Source: Macrolepiota albuminosa (lineage: Eukaryota; Basidiomycota; Agaricomycetes; Agaricales; Agaricaceae). From it: a DNA stretch of 64,000 nt. The notes under the pieces were generated by a model. It searched no databases, was not told where the DNA came from, and saw nothing but the letters and a program-made list of their open reading frames with translations. Position 1 is the stretch's first letter; each line of letters opens with the position of its first letter. The stretch lies in contig JAMWFC010000073.1 of the NCBI GenBank assembly GCA_027475525.1, forward strand, positions 459,791-523,790, given 5' to 3'. Position numbers and translations under genes: made by a program. Below are positions 21,017 to 33,599 of this stretch, piece after piece.

Positions 21017-21940
21017 TGTAGTACTTGGTGGCAAATATTACTGTAGTTCTGGGGCTTATTGGTAACTCAGAAAGTTCCCTCTAATCCACACTGTTGCTTG
21101 ATGATAAAAACTTGATGTATTGGGTGCTTCACAGAATATCAAATATCCTGATGGGCAGAAGAAGGTTCTCAATAAACTCCAGCCTAAGCAGTTCACTTCC
21201 TGGGAACCACCGAGCCTTTGTCTACCAATAGACTTCCAATGAGAGGTGTTCAATAAACTCTAGCCTAAGTGATTCACTCCCTGGGAACCACCGAGCCTTT
21301 GCCTATCAATTGCCTGTCTATTCTCTACTAAACTTGGGCTATTTATACTGTTTTTCTGGTGCACAGACCACTATCTACACATGACTCTTTTGTTGTCAAC
21401 TCCCCAGCCTCCAAAACATATTTGATAGTCCAATTTCCCTTTTGGGAGGCATGTTTCGGTGCCACCAGTTCCACCATTCCTCCGGATGTCTCTGATTGCC
21501 ACTTCCCCATTTGCTTCAGCTCCATTTAGCACGATCCCATTCATAGATCCTTCTTTCCCCTTTTAGCGCTTCCCTGCATTCCATGCTTCTTTTAACATCC
21601 CTCCATGCTTCTTTTCCTTTCCCCTTTCAGTCATGTCAAATCGGGCATTGTCAGATCTGATCTTGATCTAGATCATCACAAATTGATCCCATTTCGTCAC
21701 TTCTGCCAGCTCCCATGCTTCCCCTCCCCATTACAGTGGTTGGACTATTGTTGAGTGGATAGCTTGAGCTGGTCCCTGCCCTTTGTTCTGTACTGTCTGT
21801 GTATTTATTGGGGTGTTTTTGGAGATATAATTTGTTGAGACTGCTACCAGGAGGCTTACAGTTTTCAGCCTTATGATTAAATGTTTATTTTGACTTCTGG
21901 TGCATGTTGTGTCCCTGACTGCTGGTACAGCGTCGTATCA
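21017..21940 (+). mobile_element. Solo LTR, family A
   Basis: TGTAGTACTTGG to GTCGTATCA, 924 bases, flanked by the 4-bp repeat ACAT (21013-21016 and 21941-21944). The left KDZ1 arm has the empty site (GCCGACGTCAGC). Other members: 32348-33290, 44509-45167, 48409-49351. Confidence 0.85.
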
Positions 21941-22589
21941 ACATCAGCTATCATCCGCTACTGTCTGCTGGCATGCCAGCGGACAGTGGACACTCACGCA
22001 CCCTCTTCCACCCTTTCCCCTCTTTCTCCCCAGTGCCATCCTCTCCACTCCCCACCCCCGTCCACCACATGCACCCCGCTTCCCTCCTCCCCCCTGACCT
22101 GACGTCCGATGTCTGCTACGTCTGCTGGGGTACCAGCGGACACTCACGCTCCTTCCCTTCCCCCTTTCCCCTCTTTCTCCCCACCCACATCCCTCTTCTG
22201 CCACCCCCCACGCTCTCCAAGATGCCACCCCATGCAGCGGACACCCACACACCCCGTTTCCTTCTCTCCTGCCCTGATGCCGGACGATGCTGGATGATGC
22301 CAGGGTTTGCCAACGGATTCCCGTGGATGCTGACAGATACCAGCGAATATCCGGCAGATGCCAACAGATGCCAACAGATGCCAGCGGGTCACGATGGCTG
22401 CCAACGAGCTCCGACGGATGCCAGCTGATGGCTGCTGATGCCAATGCCCTTTTCAAGCCACAAAAACTCTTTTGGGAGGTATGCCACCCCCCTTCCACCT
22501 CAAAAAATCCATACAGGAACCTGTGGAAATGTAGGTGGGTGTCCGTTCATTGTGTTATCTGACCTTTGAATCTATCCATTAGTAACGGA

Positions 22590-22667
22590 CCTGTGGTGCA
22601 ACGGTTAAATGTGTGTTCCCTTGCTGGAGGCTTTCCCAAGGCTGGGGGTTCGATTCCCCCCCACAGG
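22590..22667 (+). other. 78-nt tRNA-like sequence in the right KDZ1 arm
   Basis: CCTGTGG pairs with CCACAGG at the end. The T-arm is GGGGG-TTCGATT-CCCCC, the variable-arm hairpin GCTTT-CCC-AAGGC. It is the partner of 7752-7829. Differences between the two leave the acceptor-like and variable-arm stems unchanged; the T-arm stem is perfect here and partly altered on the left. The anticodon arm is not canonical. Confidence 0.5.
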
Positions 22668-23453
22668 CATACGGCGGGCAAGACAAAGTTACCTTTTTCC
22701 TTGGTCCAACCAGACTCCGTGGACCTGCATAGGCCTCTGTGGATGTCCGCTGGTGCCCTGCGCAGGCTTGCGTGGGCCCACATAGGTTTGAGTCCGTCGA
22801 CGTACGTCTGCGTGGATGTCCGCTGGTGGCTTGCGTAGGCCTGCATAGATTTGCAGGGCCCTTTTGTGGATGTACGCTAGCATTGGGGGTGGGAAAAGGA
22901 TGGAAGGGGAGATGTGCAGCCTCGAGTTATTGCGGGAAGGAATGGAGAGGGGAGGGAAGTGGGGAACCTCAAGGAGGGTTTATTCATGCCATGAAGTCCG
23001 CCAATGGAGGAGGTTTTCCCTCATGTGCTGATGCCCACCGGTGGCCACTGATGCACATTGATGTCTGCTAGTGTCTGCTGGCATCCACCGGGCCTGCGTG
23101 CGCATGTGTGTGCCCACCTTTTATCGATCCACTGGACCGTGTCATACAGCACATTGTGACACGTCCGCGGCTCTGTATTCTATGGCACTGTGGGGACTGC
23201 TCTGCTCCAGTGTAGCAGACTCTGCTGGACATGTATGGTATGGCACAAAGGGAGCTCCCGTACAACGTATGACACGTACCATTGTGATGTCTCTATGTGT
23301 CTTATTCTCTCAAGTTTGCCAGTTCTCTAAGTCTCACTTCGATTTTCTCTCAGTCTCTCCTCCTCCAATCACCTCCCATTATTCTCCGCCCTAACTAGCT
23401 CTGCCTCTTCCCATCCCCACATTCTGGACTTAGCCCAGGATCCTGCTCCACCC

Positions 23454-24385
23454 TGATGATGCCCAAAGTTTGGTCAGAAACAAATATAACAATAGTGTTA
23501 CCATACCAATTGCTTGCGTTGGGCACGCTATAAGTGATGTGAGGAGTCCCGGGCAGGTCCCAGAGAACGCGCCTATGAAAATGAGGAAAAGTCGGTAAGG
23601 GGGTTGGCAAGTGTAAAGCGCTAAGGTAAAGCACCTATGAAGGGAGCAGTAAGTGAACACGGCAACGTAAGTGGCAAGAGCGTGGTAAGCTTAGCAAAGT
23701 CTAAGCGTCAATAATGCCTGCCATAGCTGCAAGGCGCAAATAAGTTGAAGACTAGCAATAGTCTGCAACTGCCGACGAGTTCGATGTTGCCGACCGTAAA
23801 TGAGATCTTGAGCATAAGGGAGGCTGATGAAAGGGGAGCAGGAAATTCTGGTCTGTTCTGTGTGTATGTACAAGTTGGTAAGTACTTTATATACTACAAG
23901 GAGTTCACCGTTGCCAGTGACCAACCATTGCCAAAGTGCGGTAAACTAGAAAATTTCATAGGGGTAGCTCCAATGGTTTCAGATCCCTACCGTCCATTCA
24001 AGGCCCTTAGCGACGCCAGGTGGCAGATTGCAAAGCTAAACCATCAATCCATCACCCTTCTGTCTGTCCAAAATGCCTAGCAATGTCAGGTGCCAAATCG
24101 AGGTGCTAAGCGATGTCAGACGCCAAGGTCAAACGCCAAGCTGTCCGTCAGTTTTTGATAGATCATCAGGCTTCTTGCTAAGCGCTGTCATCAGTGACTG
24201 ATGCCATCTGTCAGTTGTCATTCTGTCTGCCGTCAGTGCTATCATTGATCAGATCCGCTTCTTGCCGTGTGCAGCCGTCAAATATCGCCAAAATTAGTTA
24301 ATTAGCGTGTGCTAAGGTATCCTGAGCCTGTGCCATGTTGCCGTAGCCTGCCGCTGATGCGCTGATCCTGTATGGGGTCCTATCA
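23454..24385 (+). mobile_element. Solo LTR-like insertion, family B, in the gypsy-1 5' LTR
   Basis: TGATGATGCC to GGTCCTATCA, 932 bases, flanked by ACCC on both sides (23450-23453 and 24386-24389). Removing it restores the LTR sequence seen in the solo copies. Family members share GTGAGGAGTCC and many GCTAAGCG motifs. Confidence 0.75.
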
Positions 24386-24586
24386 ACCCTACCCTATGAG
24401 TTCTGGCACTCCACGTACTCCCGGAGCACCCTTGCACCCCCACCAAAACTCCAGATCTCGTCCTCCATTGCCCAAAGACACTCTGTAGACTTCAAGTCCA
24501 CCCAGTAAGGACCCGCTTGCCTCCAGAGGCCCCTGTCATCAGCGGAACCTGACATAATATCAAGACTCCCCCTTACCCTGTTCTCG

Positions 24587-27154
24587 ATGTCTACATACAC
24601 CCCTGTCTACTATCCTGTGGGCTACCAAACCAATGTCTACAGTTGTCTGCTATCAGAACAATACAACTATAGCACCCCCCAACCCCTATACCCACCTCCG
24701 ATTCCTGAAATCTACCTGGCACCCCGCTTCTGGGCCCCCAACCCCAATGGAGCCTATGGCCCCTCTGCTAGCCAGCTCTTACACCCTCCGGACTGGCAGA
24801 TGTACGCCAACTCTCTGTCAACTCTGGTTCCCATGGGATGGTACCCAGAGGACTCTCCAAAACCCCATGGGGAGCCACCCTGCCTCCTGCCAGCAGAGGG
24901 CCATTTGCACCCTGGCCTCAGCCCACCCAGCCCCAATTTCCCTCCTCAACTACTGAAACTCCCTATCCTCCCCCCCAGAACTAACCGTGCCCCATAGCAG
25001 CGCCACCAGTCCAACCCCCATCTTCTCCCTTGGAATGATGTGCAGAGGACTACCTTTGACAGCAAGATGAAGTACTATGTGCACTCTGCACCTCTTCCAA
25101 GAAGTTTGCCCAATGCACCCATGCCCTCCTGGTGACCCTCAGTAACCACAACCTCCGGGGCACTCTGGAGGAGTGGGACAATTGCCTCCTCCGCTTCCAT
25201 GAGCAGTTCAGAAAGGGGACCTTCCCTGACAATATTAAAAGGACCCTACAGGTGGACCCGATGCTCCAGAACGAACTCCAGAACCTCGTAGATGAAATTT
25301 ACACCAGCCCCAACCCTTGCCGCTTCAAGGACCCCATGGACCCAGCCTGCTCCTTTCATGTTCAAAGAACCAAACCCCAAGCTAGCACCCAAGAAAACCC
25401 CCAGGACCAACAACGGCAAGAGAAGCTGAATACTGCCTCCACCACCTTGCAAGCCTTGAACCCAACTGGGGGCCTCTTTGATCAGCCTGCTGCCCATACC
25501 ATCAGGCTCTCTGCCTGCCCCCAGGCCTTCTTGGTGCCCAGTGCCTTCAGTATGTGGGCACAAGCGACCGAGGGCAATCCCCTGTCCCAGGAGGGCAACC
25601 CCCACCCCGAGGGCGACGACACCTCAGAAGATACTCTCTCCTACATCAATAAACCCCAAAACCCTGGGCTTCCTCCTGACAACCCCAGGAACCCCCCCTC
25701 CAATCCTGCTCCTGAGTTTTCTTGAGAACGTCCCCCCACCTGGACTTGCGATCTCCCCGCACACAGGAAGGACCCCTGAGACCATACAATTCCATGCAAG
25801 CCCCACCCTGACCCCCCTTTGAGACAGGGCCCCCCCATGCTTTCCCTGACCAGTGACCCCCTTGACCTCCCTACAGTCAACCACCCCAATGCCCTCCAGA
25901 GCTGGGACCACCACCTCCCCCTCCTTCTCCCAGACAACCTCCCCCCACTGCCCACCCTCCAACAAGAGCCCCTAATCCCTACCAGGGGGTTATGGACAGC
26001 CTTCCGGGGGAGGCCCACCCGACGGAGGACCCCCTGGGGAATGAGGTGCTACTATGGGAGCCTTTCCACCCCAGCAGAGAGGGGAAAATTACTATTACTA
26101 CTACTATCATGCCACCCCCCTGCACAATCCAAATCCACAGGATGACACCTGGAACGCCCTCACCCAGGAAGGCAAGCTCGACATACAGAAGCCCAAACTC
26201 TTCCATGGATGCAACCACAGACGTGACCCCCAGAAATGGCAAACCTTTCTAATGCAGTGCCTCAACATGTTCCAAGCCAAACCTGTCACATTTCAGCTCA
26301 AAGGATCCCATGTCACATTTGCTACCTCATACTTGCAGGGACTGGCTTTTGACCACTACACAGCCCTCCTCCGATTTGACCCCAACAACCCCATGCTGTC
26401 TCAGTGGATGGCCTTCATGCAAGAGTTCTCCAGTCACTTCAGTATCTTTGACACTGTTGCAGAGGCTGAGGAAAACCTCTTCAACCTCCAAATGAGATCT
26501 GAAGAGCGCTTTGCCACCTTCATTGTCCAGTTTAAGAAAGAAGCTTACAAGATGGGCTGGAACTACAATGCACTCCAGTTCGCCCTCTGATGGGCACTCC
26601 CTCAGTGGATCAAAGACATTCTCTGCCTTGCACCCAAACAGGCAACATACAATGGCTACAAGGTACTGGGAAGACTGCAACAAGTACTCCGGCTCTTGGG
26701 CCCAATGGACCCCTCTGGAGAGACCCTCCTGGAAGGCTAATAATTCTGGAGTCCCTAACCAGGTATCCCAAGGCCCCACCCCACATCCTATCCTGGGACC
26801 ACCCACATCCCAGCACCACAACTGCCAGCCACCCTCAATGCAGCTGACATCAACAACATCCCCGACCCCCTCTCTGGAGACCCCAACGACCTCAACACTT
26901 CAACCAACGATCACCCCAAAGATGATGAAGAAGAAGCCCTCCACACAAACCGAGTCAGGAACCCCAACCGCCCCTGGATTGATGTTCCTGAGGAAGTTCA
27001 GGAGCAGCAATGCTGGAAGGGCACCTGCCTCTGCGGAGAGCTCGGACATTTCATCGGCAGTTGTCCAAAGTGCCAGACCATGGGTCAGGCTGTCTGGACC
27101 ATTGACGGAGAAGACTGTGACTTCCAGTTCATAGAAAACAACCTAGCAATATAG
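24587..27154 (+). pseudogene. gypsy-1 gag, dead
   Basis: Starts MSTYTPVYYPVGYQTN, 32 bases after the LTR end. A Pro-rich N-terminal part is followed by LEEWDNCLLRFHEQFRKG. The capsid (retrotransposon gag) domain lies near 26150-26680: KPKLFHGCNHRRDPQKWQTF, QGLAFDHYTALL, EAEENLFNLQMRSEERFATF, then WALPQWIKDIL after a TGA that replaces an arginine codon. Near 27000-27080 a CCHC-like knuckle remains (CLCGELGHFIGSCPKC). The product would package element RNA into particles. Frameshifts near 25000 and 25750-26050 and several stops disable it. Confidence 0.7.
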
Positions 27155-30100
27155 AAACAGAAGACATTCTGAATCACGGCTTGGACTCTGACGTCTTCTC
27201 CACCCTGGTTTCCCATCTTTGTGCCACAGCTCAACAACCCTCAGACACCCTCCTGACCCATCTCCTCTTGCACTCCCCTTAATCCCTTCTTCTCCGTACT
27301 ACCCTTGCCTCCTCCCCAGAGCCCGTCAACACCCTTGTAGACAGCGGTGCTACCAACAACTTCATTGATGAAGCCTGGGCAGCCCTCGCTTCTCAGCCCC
27401 CTCAAAGACTCCCTATCCCCATTCACCTCCAGCTCTTCAGTGGCAACTCCTCCTTGGCTGGTGACATCACTTACTTTGTGCAGATGCCCATAACCTTTGC
27501 CTCTGGCCATTGTCAGACACTCTGACTCCTGGTCACCAAGCTCCATGCTGCCGCCCCTCTTATACTTGGACTCTCTTGGCTGCACACTATGAACTCTCAA
27601 ATTGATTGGAAGGCCCTCACGCTCACCCTTGACTGTGGCACGACCCAGAAAACCATCCCCTTTGAGTCCCTACCCTCCCCAACAAGCCTGGAAGACCCCC
27701 GACATCCCCAGGAAAAGTTCCTTGACCTCCGCTCTCAAGCCACCCAGTCCTTCGTGATCTACATATGCCTCAGCGCCACCTCCAAGTGCCTCCCTGCCTT
27801 CATTGACAGCAGAGCCACTGCGATGTTCATCAGCGACTGCCTCTCCCTTCCCCACACCCAGCTTGACAAGCCTCTTGAGCTCTGGCTGTTCAATGGGAAT
27901 GATGCCACATCTGGACCTATCACAAAGGGCCACTCCACCACCATAACCCTCGACAACAATCTATTGTTCTCCGTCGACTTCCTGGTCACGCAACTTCTTG
28001 AAATGACCTCCATTGTCCTCGGACTCCCTTGGCTTTAAAAGATGAACCCCAACATCTGCTGGGAGGACCTCACCATGATCTTCCCTGATCCCAGGGCCCA
28101 CCTCACTGCCGTCCACCTCTATCTTCAGACCCTGAACAACCTGAGATGCCCCACAACTCCCCAGAAGGAACCTATCCAGTTCTTCCCAAACATCCCCCAA
28201 AATCGCTACAAGGGACCCCACTACCCTGCCCAGAATCACCAACCCTCACCCAGGCCCAATTCTGAACCTGGTGCACTCCCCAAATCACCTGGGGCCCCAG
28301 ACATCAAAATTATCAGCTGCACCCCCTTTGCATGGATTCTCCAGGATGGCACCCTGGCCTACCAGCTCTAGGTATCTCCAACGCTACCCAAGGAACACCT
28401 CCAGGCCAAGGACACCAGCCCCAACACTAAGACCAAAGACCAACTCCTTGCCGAAGTCATTCTCCCTGAATATCATGAGTTGGCTGACTTCTTCTCCGAA
28501 GGTAGTGCTAAGGACCTCCCCCCACATTGGTCATACAATCGCAAAATCAACCTCAAGGACAGCACAAAACCCCCACTCAGCAAAGTCTATAACATGTCCG
28601 AGGTTGAGCTCCACACCCTCAAGGATTACCTCAATGACATGCTGGGAAAGGAATTTATCCATGCTTCAATCTCTGCTGCCGGAGCACCAGTCCTCTTCAC
28701 CAAAAAGAAGGACGGATCCCTTTGACTATGCGTTGACTACTGGGGGTTGAACAAGATTACCAAGAAGAACCGATACCCCTCCCCCTCATTGGAGACCTGG
28801 TTGACTGCCTCCAAAAGGCCAAAGTCTACTCAAAGATCAACCTTTGTTCTGGCTACAACAACATCCAGATAGCCCCAGGACATGAATGGAAGACTGTCTT
28901 CTGCACCCGCTATGGGCTCTTTGAGTATCTGGTAGTGCCCTTTGGTATGACTAACTCTCCTGTGACCTTCCAGTACTTCATGAACAACATCTTCCACAAC
29001 ATGAACAATGTCTTCATCATCATGTACCTGGACAACATCCTGATCTACTCCAACTCCCTTGATGAACACTAAATTCACGTCTGACAAGTTCTTGAGCAAC
29101 TCTGGAGTCACAACCTGCACGCAAAACCGGAGAAATGCTCATTTCACATCATGGAAGTTGAATACCTTGGAGTCATCATCACCTCAGAAGGAGTTTGTAT
29201 GGACCCTGCAAAGGTCAAAGCAATCCTCAACTGGCCCCCTCCAAAGAATGTCAAAGAGGTACAATCCTTCCTTGGGTTTGCAAACTTCTACTGACGCTTC
29301 ATCAACAACTACTTCAGTATCACCAAGTCCCTTAACTGGCTAACTCGGAAGGACACCCCCTGGAGGTGGGACAGTAAGTGCCAAAGCGCATTCACCTTAC
29401 TCAAGGAAGCCTTCACTTCAGCTCCGATTCTCCGGCACTACAACCCCACTCTTCTGGTTGTTCTGGAATGCAACACCTCCAACTATGCCATTGCCAGCAT
29501 CCTTTTGCAGATGGGACCAGACCAACAGGACCTCCGACCTGTGGCTTTCTACACCCACTCAATGATTCCAGCCGAACTCAATTACAACATCTACGACAAG
29601 GAATTTCTTACAATTGTCAAAGCCTTCAAGCAATGGTGAGCCTACTTCAAAGGTGCCCCCACCAAATCCAGGTATACTCAGACCACAATAACTTTCAGTA
29701 CTTCATGACCACCAAGCTTCTCAGCCAACGACAAGCCCAATGGTCCAAAGTCCTCTCAGAGTACGACTTTACCATCTATTACCACCCAGGATGACTCAGA
29801 GCCAAACCCAACACCCTCACCTGATGCCCAGATGTCTACCCTAAGAAGTCCTTTGAAGCAAGGCAAAACACCTTCAACCATTGCATGGTAATCCCTCCCG
29901 AGCATTTAAATGTGGTACTAATCTTCAACAAGAAAGGGATTCTGAAGCAGATCTGGGACTCCCCCTGAGATGACTACTTCACCTGGCACAAATCCTAGAG
30001 ACCCACCCCCAATGGACCCCCTCTTGACCCCTCTTTTACCCTCTCCCCTGATGGCAAAATGCTCCTCCACAATGGCTGCATCTACACCTCAAACTGTAAG

Positions 30101-30965
30101 AATGTCTGCCTTGATATCCTCCAACAGCACCATGATCACAAGCTCAGGAGACACTCAGGAATATGTAAGACCCTCCAACTCATCTCCTGCACTTACTTCT
30201 GGCCAGGAATGAAGAAGGATGTCACCTGGTACATCTGAGCCTGTGAACCATGCCTCTGGGCCAAGGTTCCCTAGCATAAGCTCTACGGATTACTCAAGCC
30301 CCTGCCTGTTGGATGATGCCTGTAGTCTTCAATCTCCATGGACCACATTGTTGAGCTCCCAGAATCAGATGGCTTTGACGCCATCCTTGTCATTGTATGC
30401 CGACTCACAAAGCAGGCCATCCTCATCCTCTGCTACACCTCTGACAATGTTCTGGGATTTGCCCGACTCTTCCTAGAGCACATGTTCTCCAAGCACAGGC
30501 TCTCCAATGACATCATCTCTGACTGAGGCCCCCTCTTCATCTCAAAGTTCTGGACGTCTCTATGCAAAGCCCTCAGTGTCTGCATCAACCTCTCCACCGC
30601 ATATCACCCTGAAACCGATGGACAAACTGAACAGGTCAATCAGACCCTGGAACAGTACCTCCAGATCTATGTCAACTACCTCCAGAATGACTGGCGCACT
30701 GAACTTCCCCTCACTGAATTCACCTACAATAATACTTCCCACTCAGCTACAGGAGTATCTCTCTTCTTCATGAATAAGGGGTACCACCTCCAGTTGACCC
30801 TGTCCCTCTGAGACATCCCTGCCCATGCAGCCTACAAGGCCACCCAGGACCTCTGGGATTTCCATGAGTTCCTCCGGAGTAAGATTGAAGTCACCAACAA
30901 GGCCTATGCCAAACACGCCAACTCCTGCCGCAAACCCACCCCCGACTGGAATCCTGGAACCCTGG

Positions 30966-32006
30966 TGATAGGCTTCTACTCAGACTGAGCGCATCAAGGG
31001 ACATTATAGGCCAACCGACACTTGACGTACTGAAGACTCTAGCAACCAGTTTGGGATATAGAGCAGCCCTAGCTCTGGCACTCTACTACAGGGCTTAGCC
31101 TTACCCTAATCACCAGCTACCAGGCCTTCAGCACACTCCATTCACCTATTCCAAGGACAAAGGAGGCTCAGAATGTATAGCGCTAACATGATGGTGGGAG
31201 GGGACTCTAACCAAACCCCAATCACTTCCAGAAGGAGTCAGCAGCAGGCGCTGCTATTTGATGAGGCACTTCAATCAGAAGTCTGAAAGAATCAATGACA
31301 GCGGCACAGGATATACTTAAACCCGACATCTGGACCTGTCAGAACTGGTACAATGAGTAGCACTGACATTAGCACTCACAGTGTCTGACCATATCTCAGA
31401 ACAGCACCAATTGGAGTTATAGTAAAAGTGAGCAGACTCGTATAATTCTAAATCAATATAGAGTCGCCGTGGGTCATAACACTGTTGGTTGCCGTCATCC
31501 ATGTGCAAAAGGTTGCTGTTGACAGGTCACCATTAGAGGAAACCACAAGGAGAGGTGCTAGGAGGTAGCGCTGCAGATGGACTTTTATCTTGGCAAACAC
31601 GGTAGCACATAGTATATAAAATAGCTACTTCACATGTATATAACAATGAATTGTAACCTCTTGAGCACCCAGTTACACTTAGCATTCAAATTGTGCTAGC
31701 TTTCTCTGACTTCATCACTAAGTCAGGTGCTAGCCTCGTCTATCTTGTCTTCATCATTTACAGTGCCACATACAGGCACAATATGCTGCACTACTCGTCT
31801 TTTCTTCTATATCTTTGTTTAAGCTACAATGCTTACCATCTGCCAGGTAGCACCCAAGATGCTATAATCTAGCACATTGTTCTATCACCTCTGCTTGAGC
31901 ACACCAGGACCCTGTCAGGACTCCTCACAACTACGTATGCCAAGCACTGGAGATGGCATTGTACTGTGTATATGTCCAGCACATCCAACCACAGTTGGCA
32001 TCATCA
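30966..32006 (-). mobile_element. Solo LTR-like insertion, family B, in gypsy-1 integrase
   Basis: On the minus strand TGATGATGCC to GCCTATCA, 1041 bases, with CTGG on both sides (30962-30965 and 32007-32010). Excision joins PDWNPGTLV to WLNQCN, the normal integrase tail. Confidence 0.75.
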
Positions 32007-32347
32007 CTGGTCTGGCTCAACCAGTGCAACCTCCGCACAAGGTGTCCCTCTGTGAAGCTTGATCACAAGTGTTTTGGCCCCTTCAAAATAACGTGGAGGG
32101 TATCCTTGCACACCTATCGCCTCGACCTCCCCTCAGGACTAAAGGGACTCCACTCCGTATTCCATGTCCGGCTCCTCAATAAACATGCCCCGGACCCCTT
32201 CCCCAGACAATGCCCCAACCGGCCCGGCTTTTGAGGTGGACAACGAGTACCCACTATGAGATGGACCATATTCTTGACTCCTAGGGTGATCCAGGGATGA
32301 CTGAACTACCTCGTACAATGGACCAGCTATGGGCCAGAGGATGACAC

Positions 32348-33290
32348 TGATACAACGCTGTACCAGCAGTCAGGGACATACCATGCACCAGAAGTCAAAA
32401 TAAACATTTAATTATGGGCTGAAAACTGTAAGCCTCCTGGTAGCAGTCTCAACAAATTATATCTCCAAAAACACCCCAATAAATACACAGAAAAGTACAG
32501 AACAACAGGCAGGGACCAGCTCAAACTATCAGCTCAACAATAGTCCAACCACTGTAATGGGAAGGGGAAGCATGGGAGCTGGCAGAAGTGATGAAATGGG
32601 ATCAATTTGTGATGATCTAGATCAAGATCAGATCTGACAATGCCAAATTTGACATGACTCAAAGGGGAAAGGAAAAGAAGCATGGAGGGATGTCAAAAGA
32701 AGCACGGAATGCAGGGAAGAGCTAAAAGGAGAAAGAAGGATCTATGAATGGGATCGTGCTAAATGGAGCTGAAGCAAATGGGGAAGTGGCAATCAGAGAC
32801 ATCCAGAGGAATGGTGGAACAAGAAGTTGAATGGTGGAACTGGTGGCACCAAAACAGGCCTCCCAAAATGGAAATTGGACTATCAAATATGTTCTGGAGG
32901 CTGAGGAGTTTACAACAAAGAGTCAGGTGTAAATAGTAGTCTGTGCACCAGAAAAATAGTATAAATAGCCCAACTTTAGTAGAGAATAGACAGGCAATTG
33001 ATAGGCAAAGGCTCAGTGGTTCCCAGGGAGTGAATCACTTAGGCTAGAGTTTATTGAACACCTCTTATTGGAAGTCTATTGGTAGACAAAGGCTTGGTGG
33101 TTCCCAGGGAGTGAACTACTTAGGCTGGAGTTTATTGAGAACCTTCTTCTGCCCATCAGGATATTTGATATTCTGTGAAGCACCCAATACATCAGCCTTA
33201 TCATCAAGCACCAGTGTGGATTAGAGGTCACTTTCTAAGACTTCAAGAAAGCCCCAGAACTATCAGTACTACTTGCAACCAAGTACTACA
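32348..33290 (-). mobile_element. Solo LTR, family A, in the gypsy-1 chromodomain
   Basis: Minus-strand TGTAGTACTTGG to GTTGTATCA, 943 bases, flanked by ACAC (32344-32347 and 33291-33294). Excision joins YGPEDD to ESPTNLKN, as in chromodomains of Ty3/gypsy elements. Confidence 0.85.
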
Positions 33291-33599
33291 ACACCTGAGA
33301 ATCTCCCACAAATTTAAAAAACACCCTCAACAAGCTCTGAAAGTTCCACAATTCCTACCCCAATAAGCCCCGCATGCCTCAGAGCTGAGAACCCCACAGA
33401 TGGCTACAAGGGCGTAACCCCTGCCTCTGGATTCACCAGGGATTCAACTCTCACCAATAAGTTTCCCTTTTTCACTCTCTTTTCTTGTCCTGTTCTTATG
33501 AAACCCAGGATATGTATAAACTATCCTACAATATGGTACAACGACTACCAAACATACAACAAAGAAAAGGAAAAACACTGACTGACCAAAAACCCTTTG

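Larger units (their letters stand above)
7142..23299 (+). mobile_element. KDZ1: 16.2-kb KDZ-type DNA transposon (non-autonomous by deletion)
   Basis: A single large unit inserted in the gypsy-1 5' LTR. The 8-bp sequence TCTTATTC stands on both sides (7134-7141 and 23300-23307), where intact LTRs have it once. KDZ (Kyakuja-Dileera-Zisupton) elements are known for 8-bp target duplications. The ends are inverted repeats sharing CATCACAAYGGTACGTGTCA and extending inward about 1.5 kb. Cargo in order: tRNA-like modules, a 22-copy minisatellite inside a separate 1.8-kb insertion, a Zn2Cys6-like coiled-coil gene, an opposite-strand gene of unknown function, the KDZ transposase with its core deleted, and an acidic LPPLF-repeat gene. 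A solo LTR (21017-21940) sits in the right arm and a 100-base assembly gap at 11306. Confidence 0.8.
20890..23299 (-). repeat. Right terminal inverted repeat of KDZ1 (with LTR insertion)
   Basis: Reverse complement of 7142-8706 once the solo LTR at 21017-21940 is removed. The tip reads CACATAGAGACATCACAATGG on the minus strand against AGGGTAGGGCATCACAACGG on the left, so the outermost 10 bases match poorly and the rest well. Confidence 0.8.
27190..33380 (+). pseudogene. gypsy-1 pol: two protease-like blocks, RT, RNase H, integrase, chromodomain-like tail; dead
   Basis: Protease-like block 1 has LVDSGATNNFIDEAW (27336-27380); block 2 has AFIDSRATAMFISDC (27799-27843) and ends MTSIVLGLPWL. Reverse transcriptase follows (APVLFTKKKDGSL, SKINLCSGYNNIQIAPG, PFGMTNSPVTFQYFMN). 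Its active site reads YLDN (29025-29036) instead of YLDD. RNase H lies at 29400-29800. The integrase has a zinc region (HDHKLRRHSG..CEPC), SMDHI, SD followed by TGA (30521-30526, the usual arginine lost) and HPETDGQTEQVNQ. The coding is split at 30965 by LTR-B. It resumes at 32007 (VWLNQCNLRT, YRLDLPSGLKGLHSVFHVRL), is split again at 32347 inside a chromodomain-like tail, and resumes at 33291 (SPTNLKNTLNKL). It would copy and integrate the element; it is inactive. Confidence 0.8.

Noticed and set aside
7142..23299. A TET/JBP-type hydroxylase gene, which accompanies some KDZ elements
   Set aside because: I looked for the double-stranded beta-helix HxD and downstream H/R motifs in the KDZ1 and KDZ2 frames and saw none.
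24754..28242. Several long minus-strand frames over gypsy-1 gag and protease
   Set aside because: They are shadows of the Pro-rich plus-strand coding sequence; domain matches are only on the plus strand.
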